This document shows positions 46,716 through 58,700 of a stretch of 64,000 nucleotides of DNA, in pieces; position 1 is the first letter of the stretch; each line of letters opens with the position of its first letter. The notes under the pieces are model-generated. The model searched no databases. It saw nothing but the letters and a program-made list of their open reading frames with translations, and was not told where the DNA came from. Source of the stretch: Oncomelania hupensis (Eukaryota > Mollusca > Gastropoda > Littorinimorpha > Pomatiopsidae). The translations under genes and the position numbers were made by a program. The stretch is from NCBI GenBank assembly GCA_036898135.1, contig CM072521.1:66081983-66145982 (forward strand). The letters are read 5' to 3'.

Positions 46716-49700
46716 GAGAAATGTGCCTTTCAGATTGCAAAAAAGGCTTCAGCTGAACCCCGCTATTCGGGAGGGGGGCGTACCCCCCTCCCGGACCCAC
46801 CCCCCACATGTTACTCTTTATAACTTTGGAAGGTTGGCAGCTATGGACTGTAGTTAGGAGCAAAGTTTAACAATGTGCAATAAACAGCAGAGGTCAAAGT
46901 GCATTAGAACACGGAATCTTTATTCCCCACATAAACCTCACAAGATTTCTGTGCTGTGTCCATCTGCATACATGAAAATCTAAAAACGCTAATAACAAAT
47001 TATTTATAGCAAGATAAAATTTAAATATATCATGGAAATACAAATCAAAAGGATTAAGATTTTTTTTTTAAAAATTATCTTTACACGTATTTTGCTAAAA
47101 CGTTTCATCAGGTCAGGAATTACAAGTCAACTAAGGAATTTTTGGACTAAACATATAATTTTGTTGTGTTTCAGCTGTAGCTGCCCCACCCCAGAGAGCT
47201 GCTTCCCCTGCTCAAGGTTAGTTAAGTCATGGGCGTGTTGGTGCATGAAATTGAGTGCGTATGGTGGTATAGGTATCGTCAGTGGTTGGAGGTTAAAGTG
47301 TATGTGTGTGTGCATTTTTGTACATGTATATATATATGTCCGTGGATAATTCATTAGTAAGTGTTTTGTCTGATTTATTTTCATATGTTAATGTTTAGTA
47401 TGAATGAGTGAGAACTGCACTTTCAGGGCGCGAAATTAAGGCGGGTCCGGGGCGAATTACCCTCAAATGTTGATTCGGACCCGCTCTTTTCATTTCTAGC
47501 GTGCCCGATTTACCCGCAAAAAAAATGTCAACTACGATACAAAGTTACAATCTATTCATTTTTACTGAAAAAAATCTTCGATGCAAACATTATTTTTGAG
47601 TGAAAAGTAGAAGGCAATAATAAATCTTCGAAAATCGATGTCGAGTACCCATCGCGCTATATGTTACTATGGATGCGAGGTATTTGTCACGAGTTATTAC
47701 CCTTGAATAATATTAAGTACGTCTTTTTTTATTGGCTCGGAGTCACGCTTTTTGGCCAATCAATGGGCTGTTCGTATTTTCACTGTCGAGCGTCTGCTTT
47801 CACTATGAATCCCGAAAATGGCTAGTGAGAAGAGCAAATACTTTTCCATTTTTGGAAAAAGACCTGCCTCGACAGAAAACGATGATGAAAGGAAGAAAAA
47901 ACAAAAGCAGTATGAGCAAGCAAAACGTAGCAGAAGCTACCAAGAAGAATGGTCTAAGAAATTTCCGTGGCACAGAAAAATTCGGCGAGAAGATGGTGTC
48001 GAAGTGTAAATGTGTATAAAGATGCTGCCTATTTTGTTTGTGTAATGTTTTGTTTGCAGTTCATGCAAGTGAAACAAAATAAAAACTTACATATTTTACT
48101 CTTTTTTTTTTTCAAATCTAGAACATTTCCAAGATTTTTTCTACAGAAGAAAAGTTTGAGATACAACAACATTATTTTAAAGCCAAATGAGCTATTTTGT
48201 GTTCTAATAACATTGAAACTTATTTTAAATTACTGTAGAAACTTTTATTTTTTAAAATTAGTCATGTTTTTCATTATTGTGGGCTGACTGTCTGTTTTTT
48301 ACCAATAAACATAGACGTCATGTATGTACTAGAACAGTTTTTTTCTGCTTACCTTCGATTTTTTTTTCATTAAAAAGGCCTCAGGTAAAAGGTTTCAGAA
48401 TATTTAAAGTATTTTCTGTTATAGTCATTTTCTGTGTTCATATGATTTTTCTAATTAAAAAAAGTTGGGATAAAACTAACATTATTTTAAAGCTTATTTT
48501 GTTTCAGATGAAGCAGCTTAACGTATTAACATTATTAATACACTTTAATTGAGAAAGTAATTAATCAAAACATTTTTATACAAAAAGAGTAAAAAGAATC
48601 AGAGAGAGAGATAAAGAGAGAGAGATTTTTATTTTTCGAATTAAAAATTTGGGACTCAGATAGAGTACCAGTACTTATTTAAACATATCCGTTGTTAATG
48701 CATAAAAAGAGGGAATTGAAGTTCTGTTTTATTAAAATGTGTTTGAATTTTTTTTATGTGCGATTGTTTATTATGTATTAGGACCCTCACATTTCAGACA
48801 GGACCCTCACTTTTTAAAAGTTAAGGGTCCTGTTTACCCTCAAAGAAAAAAGTTAATTTCGCGCCCTGACTTTGAACTGATCTGTCATTAGGAAAGAGCG
48901 CTGTATAAATACCCTTAGTATTATTAATATTGTACATGTGTGTGTTCTATGTTGTTGTGTGTAAGATTGGTATACTGGTGTGGGTTTGGTATACATACAC
49001 ATATGTACATATGTGGTGTTAGCGTTGTATGTTTTGTGTGTGTGGGGTTGGCAGATATATGTTTGTGCCTTGTAGTGTTTTTGTCATTGGTGGGGTTGAC
49101 AATCATTTAGGTAACTTGTTTCCACATTACTTGACAAGCATTTACTTTCCACATTGCTTGGCAATCATAAACATAGTTTTAAAGAACAGATTTTGATTTG
49201 TTTAATTTTCAGATACCTCGTCAGCCAGACCGCCGCTGAATCCTGCACGCAGTTTTGGTGGTGAGACGATTTAATTGTTTCCACCCCCTCCATGACGCCA
49301 CTGTAACCCGCTCTTGGCTGCTTGTGACAGGTTTTGTGTCTTATTTGCAGTGGCTTGGATATATTACTATTTTCAGTTATTGTGCATTTTGTATTTTTGT
49401 CCTTTTATTTTTTATATTTTTTCTCTGACAGGCTTTTATTGCCTTTTTATTTTATTTTATTTTTGGGTGGTGATGTATGATTTGTTTTTACTTTGTTTTG
49501 TTGGATTGTCCTTTTTATATTATGTGAAGTTGTTTTTCTTGTGGGACATTGTATTGCTGTCTAATGATCATTGAACCAGCTGCTTCATCTGCAGGCAACA
49601 CCACCACCAACGTGACACCGCCCCGAACCACCAACAGCTTTGGAGGCAAAGGGGCGCCCATAGGGCCTAGCACTCCCACACGCATCCACAAAATCAACAC

Positions 49701-52700
49701 CCTCACTCCTTATCAAAACAGGTAACACTGTCATATACCGCATGTCTTTGTCCAAGTCCAGGTTTAAACGGATTACGCATCCACAAAATCAACACCCTCA
49801 CTCCTTATCAAAACAGGTAACACTGTCATATACCGCATGTCTTTGTCCAAGTCCAGGTTTAAACGGATTACGCATCCACAAAATCAACACCCTCACTCCT
49901 TATCAAAACAGGTAACACTGTCATATACCGTATGTCTTTGTCCAAGTCCAGGTTTTACCGGATTACGCATCCACAAAATCAACACCCTCACTCCCTATCA
50001 AAACAGGTAACACTGTCATATAGCGCATGTCTTTGTCCAAGTCCAGGTTTTACCGGATTACGCATCCACAAAATCAACACCCTCACTCCCTATCAAAACA
50101 GGTAACACTCATATACTGCATGTCTTTGTCCAAGTCCAGGTTTTGCCAGAAAAATGAGCCTTTTTCAAGTCTTTTTTTTTTTTTTTACCCAATATCAGTT
50201 ATATTCAAACTCAATGATGGTTTTGATTTCTCTACCTTAGTTTAACCCTTATCTTACCAAATACAAGCGGAAAAGTAGGGATGCTATTATACCAAATACA
50301 GATCGCTGTGCTTCAAGCCTGATGAATGATTTGGGAAAATGCGCATATATATATATATATATAGCCTCCATTTATTAATGTATTGAAAAAAAACACTTCT
50401 CTTCCCCTACCAGGTGGCGCATCAGGGCACGTGTGACCCAAAAGTCCAACATTCGCACGTGGAGCAACTCGAGGGGTGAAGGTCGTCTGTTCAGCGTCAA
50501 CCTGCTTGATGACAGTGGAGAGATTAAGGCAACTGGCTTCAATGAGGAGTGCACCAAGTTCTTCGACATCTTTGAAGTTGGAAAGGTGAGTCGTCGTTGT
50601 CATCTTTTTATCTTCCTGTAGCCTTTCAATCCTTGGAGAAAGAGCCGAGTTAGGGAACTGTGAATGCGGTGACCCCTCCACTTCCATTGGCTGCCTTGCC
50701 TTTCTTGGACATTGATGCATATGGCTACAGCATTAAAGCCGGACTTCTAGTTTCTGATGTGCATTCCGGCAAGCATCGTGCCGGAAGAAAACCCCCGTTG
50801 GGGTGCCGGGGGTTTCAGTGTAAATAGTATCCCCACTTTCTGGAAATTTAGTGCTTTAAATTCCCACTGTCGCTGTCTTTCTCATTTGCTCTTTCTCATT
50901 CCTGCTCTGTTCTATCAATCTGCTATACTATCGTCTTCTTCGCTAGACCAGTCTCCTACCTTTTTTCTTGAAAACTCTTCCGGGACAAGACTCCTTGTTT
51001 GTGTATGAGGTCTGTTGGATCAGCTTGGGAATATTGGACGCTTTCTGCCAGGTGGTCACTAGGGCTTCCTATGATGTTATTATTTAGCAATGTAGGCATT
51101 TTATATGTATGTGTTTTGTTGATAATTTATAATGATGTTTGTATTCTATTTTGTTTTTGTAAACGGGGGTTCGATAAGTTGGGGTGAAGCCTCAGCCGTC
51201 CCCTGCGTGGGATGTCTTTATTTATCTGTGCAACGTTCGAAGGGGCGAACGTATGTGACTTAGGTACGAGACTATTGAGGTCACCGAGGGTTTTCTCCGG
51301 GCACTCCGGTTTCCTCCCTCCCTTCAATAATGGTACAGGACGCAGTCAATATACAAATTTCAAAAATTAAAACTTGAGTTTCTTTCCGTCTTCCAATAGC
51401 GATCTCCTTGCCTTTACACCACCTGTTTGAGTGATTGGTGTGTATTTGGTGTGTGTGAGAGTGGATGAGACAGGTGAGCGTGTATGTTGGTATAGATCGC
51501 CGCGCTTTGAGCCTGATTGATTTGGGGAAAGGCGCGTATGTAGCATCCTGTATTATTATTATTGTAAAGTGACTGGCTGGTGGAGGGCATTCAGTTTTCC
51601 CACTAGGGTTGTTTCAGCAGATCTTTTATGCGGATTGGGGGTTGTCCGGTCCTGATTTGGCTCGGAAGAGTCCGCTGGACCTAAAGCAACAATTATGTAA
51701 TGTAATGTAATGGCGGAAGAAAATGTGTAATTCATTTATTTGCATAAACATTACAATGTCCCCAAGAGTTCAGTCGACTGGTTTTGTGGTTGGTAGTGAG
51801 CTCTCTAAAACAAAAGTTGAAGCAAAGGTTTGGGCCCCTACTTGCTCTTTTCATAGAACCTTTGACAGGTGGGTGGACTAAGGTGGACACCATGTTTCAG
51901 GTGTACTACATCAGTCGCTGCACGCTGAAGACCGCCAACAAGCAGTTCAACACATTGAAGAACGACTACGAGATGACGCTCAACAGAGACACGGTGGTGG
52001 AGAAGTGTGAGGATGAGGCTGGCGACATTCCGGCCATCACGTTCGACTTTGTCCCGATCAACAACTTGGAAAAGCACCCGCCCAACGCCATTATCGGTAG
52101 GTGCAGGTGTTGACTTCACATCAGCAGTGGTGGTATGCTTAACGTTAGTTTTACAGAGCCATGGTGTACTTAACGTTAGTTTTACAGAAAACCGTGGTAT
52201 ACTTAATTTTAGTTTTAAAGAAAACCGTGTACTTAATATTAGTTTTACAGAGAACCGTGGTATACTTAATTTTTGTTTTATAGAAAACCGTGGTATACTT
52301 AATATTAGTTTTACAGAGAACCGTGGTATACTTAATGTTTTACCAAGTGTCATGGTTGTACTTACTGTTATTTTCACAGAGAGCTGTGATATACTTAATG
52401 TTAGTTTTACAGCTGTAATATACTTAATGTTAGTTTTACAGTTGTGATATACTTAATGTTTTACAGACAGTGTGTATTTATCGGTAGTTTTTACAAAGAG
52501 CGATGAAGATTGAATTGTATGCTGTTTATATGCTGCTTGTTGTGCTGCAAGTCTATCCTATCCTATCCTATCCCGTAATTCGGAGGTCGTATGGGCACCA
52601 CAGAAGATCGTTTAACCAGCGTACTCATCTTTTTCTGTCCTCAGCAACCCTGATGGTTTCGCTCAGCCTAGCAGTGATTATGCTGTTTAAAAAGTAGGAG

Positions 52701-55700
52701 CTCAGCATGAGTGCTCTTAAAGTTGTTAAGCTGTTGTAGAACATGAACTAATAACTGGGTTTTGACAACAGGGTTCGTACGCTCCTTGAACCTCCTTGAA
52801 TTTTCCATGTCTTGTTCAAGGGCCCTTGAATCTCCTTGAAAATAGCCAAATTGCCTCAGCTCCTTGAAAACTCCTTGAAATTTCAACCAGTGTATCTATC
52901 CATTGCTTGACCTAGAGATTTTATTGTCAAGTTTTCAAAAAAAGCCATTGAAAAATAAAAATTAATAAAACAAAAATTATATTATTTGTGTTGTTTGACG
53001 ATTGTAACTTTTGTCATCTGCTAATGATAAGGGAAGTAACCTCCAGTGGAAATTGTTCATTTTCTTGCTGTCGCGCATGGGCAGTTCTCGGTACATATTC
53101 TTCGTTCTTCCGCCCGTACAGAAAGTACGAAAACAGCGAAAAGGACAGCGACACCACGCATATTTGATTACTGAAGGGATAAAAATGCCTGGAGGCAATT
53201 GTATGTTGAATCTTTTGTGGTTATCGAAATCTGAATATGCAGGGTGGCTGCTAATGAAAAGAAAGGGAACAAGCATGCATGTTTCTGCCGCGTCTGCCAG
53301 AAAATTATCGACGTGAAAGTGATGTGTTGGACCAGCTGTTCAGCACACACATGAAAGCAACAAAGGACTATCAAGATCGGGCCCTCAGGATCTTAGGGCT
53401 GTTGTGAGGCAGCTGTTACTTTTGTCCCATGGGCAAGCAAATGTGGAGAGAGGATTCTCAATCAACAAAGAGACCAGCACAGAAAATTTCTTCCAGCAGT
53501 CCTTGATTGCTCGCCGACAAGTGCTGAACGGTATCAGGAAGATTGGTGGAATCGACAAGGTGGACATCACCAAGGAGCTGCTATTATCAGCATCTTCTGC
53601 AAGAAGAAAGTACCACGACTACTTTGATCAACAAAAGAAAGACCAGGAACAGACACAAGCTGCAAAGAAGAGGAAGGCACAGGAAGACTCTGTTGCTGAT
53701 TTAAGAGAGAAAAAAAGGAAGATGGAGAAGGATGCTCAGCACCTGACTCAAGAGGCAGACAAGCATGCTGAACAAGCAGATAGAGGAAGGGTGCGCTGAG
53801 ACTCTTGACTCAGTCAAATGCGCTGAGGAGTAAATCCAAGGAAATAAAGATCCAGTTGGAGAAGATTTCCCGTCGGATTGATTAAGAGATGGAAAAACTG
53901 AAATAACTCAAAACTCATTCATCTGTATAAAGTGTATTAGCCGGTGGTGGTACCTCTTTCCGACTTTTTACAGTTCTCTAACTTGTGTCTAAGGACAACA
54001 GGCTTCACAATTATTGTTTAAATGGGTATAGACTCTGTAATCTGCATCATCATTATAACTGCAACTTCATCGACATGCAATATTTATGTGTTTAGATTTC
54101 ATAATTAATATCAACCTCAGTATCACCATCAGATTCATGACTGCAAACAATTTATGTATGTCATTGGGTAACAGATTTTATCATTTATTTTGACTACTTG
54201 TCAATTCTTATGTGCGTTTATAATTTTTAAAAACTCCTTGAATTTTTGGAAAAACTCCTTGAAATCTCCTTGAAAACTCCTTGAATTTTTTACAATTTGA
54301 GTATGAACCCTGCTGACAATGAAGATTTTGGGGTTAAAGTAGGTACTCCAAGCCCTTCATTGGCTCTTGTCCGCTCGGCAGTTTTGACTCAGTTTTCACT
54401 TCACTTTCAACACTTATTATTAATGTAAAACTGCATCAAAACGAACAGTGGCTGTATTCAAATAAAAATTGAAAGCTTTATCTTTGCATCTGTGTTGTTT
54501 TTAATGCATGTTTATGCGAAAGATTCCGAGAAGACAGCTTTTGAATACGCCCCTATCCGAACGCTGAATGCCGCTGCGAAAAAATTGTCACCGTCGTTTG
54601 CTGAGAGGTGACTCGTTTCAAACGTCAAGCGCTTTGCGATACTTCATTGGATGGCCTAAAAATAAGAACCAATGAGAAGTTCGGATACTTAGCTTCATTT
54701 ACATATCAGTATGGTGGGCTCTCGTGTGTAAACGTTTTGTTACGAGCCGAACAAAGTGGATAAAGCGGTTTTGATGTAAGTTTGATTTTAACTAGAAGTT
54801 TAAAACTTAGCAAGAAATAAAGAGCAGACTTTCCTTTATAAAACTAGGGTATTTATTAATTTGTGCATTACTGTATCGCGGAGCGCTTTGCCGTAGAAAA
54901 GTCTACCCAAACGGTGTTCGGGTTTTCTTCCGGCCATGGGCCAACTCGTAGGCCTATTCAGCGACACGAGTGCTGAGCGTAGTAGCACACCAGTAGGCCT
55001 ATACTTTGCCGGCACGCACTGCGAATTTGATGATTTCCCAACTTTGAAGCACCAAAACAGCTGAACATTACATGGGATAGGCCTGAAGAAAATTGGGCTT
55101 GGAGTATAACATATGAAGGGGTTACCTGTCAAAAATCAGCTTTCTGGTATCAATATTGGCTTCACTTTGAGACTCCAAAGTTGTCAATTTCTTCAATTCC
55201 AAAACGTTGCCAAAAAAACACCAACATTCGGCATTTTCAAACATTAATAACTTTTTGCCTATTTGTCCTATGGGGAAAAAAAATATACCACTGTGTTCAG
55301 AATGAAAAGCTCTTTAAATCTATGTCAGTTTTGTGATGAGGAAATCATTTCTTTAAAATGGCTTTTGACTACCTAGTTAAAGTTAACAGTATCAAACTTT
55401 CTCAGACTTTGAGATTGTCACTGATCATTTGTGAGATTTGGGATGGTGAATCCAATGATTGATGTTTACGCACTGTACAAAAAGTTGAATGCGTACAACA
55501 GAAATGAAATGCTTCTCAGCTGAATTTAGTGTGTCAAAATGACGCTCAGGTCTTAAAAGTCTGGTGTTGAATTTGATATCTGCATGTGGTGATCATCACT
55601 GACTGATGTGTATTTGTGTTGACAGACGTGTTGGGAGTGGTCAAGACATGTAATGAACTGTCAACGGTGGTTGGCAAGCAGAGCCAGAAGGAAATTACCA

Positions 55701-58700
55701 AGCGTGACCTACAGCTGGTTGACCAGTCTGGCATAGCCATCAACTGTACACTCTGGGGCACTGACGTAGGTTTATTTTCTTTGGGCGGGAATTGGCTATA
55801 ACTCTTGGTGACCTATAAGGTTTTCTGTACATTTGCGCCTATATCCTGTAAGGATTTCAAGTTTATTGCAATAAATTGGGTTATGAATTTGAAAAAAATG
55901 CAAAAAATTTATTTATTGTCACATTGACTTCATATTTTAGGATATGTTTACAAAATGGTTATTCTATGTACCCAAAGAACCATTTTGACTTTAGTACTGT
56001 TTTTACCTGTTGGAATCTTGTAATTAATTCATAATTACAGGTATTTTATGGACTATGTTAATAAAACAACAAGACAGTGTGGATTGTTTGTGAATGTGTG
56101 CACAGACAGTCAACACAGACAAGAAAACTCACTCTGGTTGTCTACACCAAGTCCTTGTGCTTTTTCAGCAATAAGCTGATCGATAAGGTTACCAAACTCA
56201 CTATTACTGTCGGAGCTATTCCCTGCCATCATGGCCGAAAATTTTGCAAACTCAATCCTCAAACAAAATTGTTTTAAAAAGTACACAAAACCACGTCAAA
56301 CTTGCGAAAACGATAGCGGAAAACACACAGGAACCTTTCCGGAAGTTGACTAAACCTTCTCTCATGCACTGGAGAGTTCATATTTCCTGTGATTTCATGA
56401 TTAAAAGGTGCACTAACGAGGCGCGCATTACCGCGCTTTCAGGATTACGGGCAAGGCGCGCATTACCGCGCTATAGGACGCTAAGAGTTTGTGGATTACT
56501 TTAGCTTTTCACATCCCAAAATACGCCTTTTTTTGTTTTCGGTATTGTTTACAACACGGATATTTTTTTTTTTTAATTAACAAACTAAAGCATATTTGGA
56601 TCAGCCGTTTGTTGAAAGGAGGGTAGAGCTGTTCAACAGATCTGTTGCTGCTGTCAGGTTGTTACTAAGATTACAGAGGCAGTTGGCCTGAAAAGACGCT
56701 GACCTCAACCTGAGTGTCAGAGGCTGTTGAGAGAACGCCACCTATATACACAGCTTATGGTTAATGATAGATCTCTGACACTGGGCTAGAGTCAACGTCG
56801 TGTGTTTAGTGTTTACTAGTCAATGGTCCAAATTGTGCAGTTTTTGTGTGTGTAAAAGAAATAAGCATTGGAATGATTCTTCTCTCCTTTCCCAACAAAC
56901 TGCACAACTTGTGCATTCCCATTCAGTCTGTATACATTTGTGTACATTGACAGGACCTCACTGTGAGTTCATATGGATAACATTGTGATGTGTGCCACTA
57001 TGAGTTCACAGGAATAACGTTGTGATGTGTGTCACTGTGAGTTCACAGGAATATGTTGTGATGTGTGTCACTGTGAGTTCACAGGAATAATGTGATGTGT
57101 GTCACTGTGCATTCACATGAATAATGTTGTGATGTGTTTCACTGTATGTATGCAGGCTCAGCAGTTTGATGGGTCCAGACATCCGGTGATTGCACTGAAG
57201 GGTGCCAGGCTGTCAGAGTTTGGAGGTAAATCATGTCTCTAGTGCTTTCCTATGCTACAAAACTGCTGCCACGGTATTTGACAGCGCTTTATGATCTGCA
57301 CCAGATGTGAAATGCACTCCTTGAGGGTTTAGAGCCCTGCATCCACTGTTTTGCCTGAGGAGCTCATCCTATTAAATCCTGCTGGGAGCTCACATAACAT
57401 GGTTCCTACCTATACGACATCCACACATGTTCTTTTGTGCAGATTTCCCATGAAATCAAACGATCCTACACCTTTGAAATCATGGGCAAATGATAGCTGA
57501 CCCCATCCATTTTTTCGTGGAAGGCATAAGATGCTTGTTTCCACACGGGGTATATACTTGTTTGTACCTAACTGAGGGCATTTCGTTGGGAGGTAAAAGA
57601 TGACAAATTTGCCAGAAGAATGCAGTGGACACTGGCAAAGCCAGCAGGAGATCATTGCTTACTGATGTTGGTGAGGTGTGTTATAAGTAAATGAATGAAT
57701 AACTTACAAAGCACCTAAATATCTCCACGCTGAAGGGCATGATCACATCGGGGTGATTGATCAGTGTTTACTTGTTTTGCTTGTACAGGTCGATCATTGT
57801 CAGTGTTGGCTTCAAGCCAGCTGATTGTCAACCCCGACACCCGAGAGGCACACATTTTGCGAGGCTGGTACGACAGGGAGGGCAGCAGCATGGACTTCAG
57901 CAGCTTCCGCAGCGAGGGACCCTCAGGAGGTATTCACACTTTTCATAAGGCACCAACCTTGTTTTTTTCTCTTTCATTGGCTATGAAACGTTTTGCCTAA
58001 AGACTAAATTTTAAGATGTCAAAATCAATCCAGTAAATAGTCTAAACATCGTCAGTACTTCTCATCACTTTGTGCTCCAGCGTCAGTAGTAAGATGTTTA
58101 CATGATGATGCAGGTTCATCCACCAACTGGAAGACGTTTGGTCAAGTGACCAGCGAGAATTTGGGACACGGCGAGAAGCCCGACTACTTCACCACAAAGG
58201 CCACCATCATGGTGCTCAAGAAAGACAACTGCATGTACACTGTAAGGGACACAACTTTTAATAGTTTTATCTTTCACACCCAAGCTAGAAATGTCCTTTG
58301 ACCCATTGAGCTCGTCACTCTAGCCCTCTGCATTTTTCTCTAGTCCATAAACAACATGTTACAAACATGAACACAAGTCAAGTTACAAGTCAGTAAAACT
58401 TGAACCAATCATTGAAAATACAATGGGTGGAAGGCCTGAAGAGCAACATGAACATTCACCAGTCGGGGCAAGTTGGCTACAAGTTTAGGTTGCCCGGGAG
58501 GATTTTTACTGGCATTCTGTGACCAGGCTTTTAGCACCTTAGCACTATGTTGAAGTTGTCCCACATTGTGTGTGTTTGTGTTTTTTTGGTTTCTTTTATG
58601 GTAATGGCCTGTCTTAATTGAAAGGTTCTTGGAGGTACAAACACTTTTTTTCAAGGTTCTCAGATTCCGAACCTAAGTTCCTGAATCTTTTTTAGTCCAA

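Noticed and set aside
46486..46863. Frame with poly-Asn and poly-Lys
   Set aside because: It is produced by CTT/ATT microsatellites inside the transposon at 45599-46845.
52007..52447. 146-codon frame with [10 protein letters not shown] repeats
   Set aside because: It starts antisense-like in RPA1 exon 10 in the wrong frame and continues through a tandem repeat.
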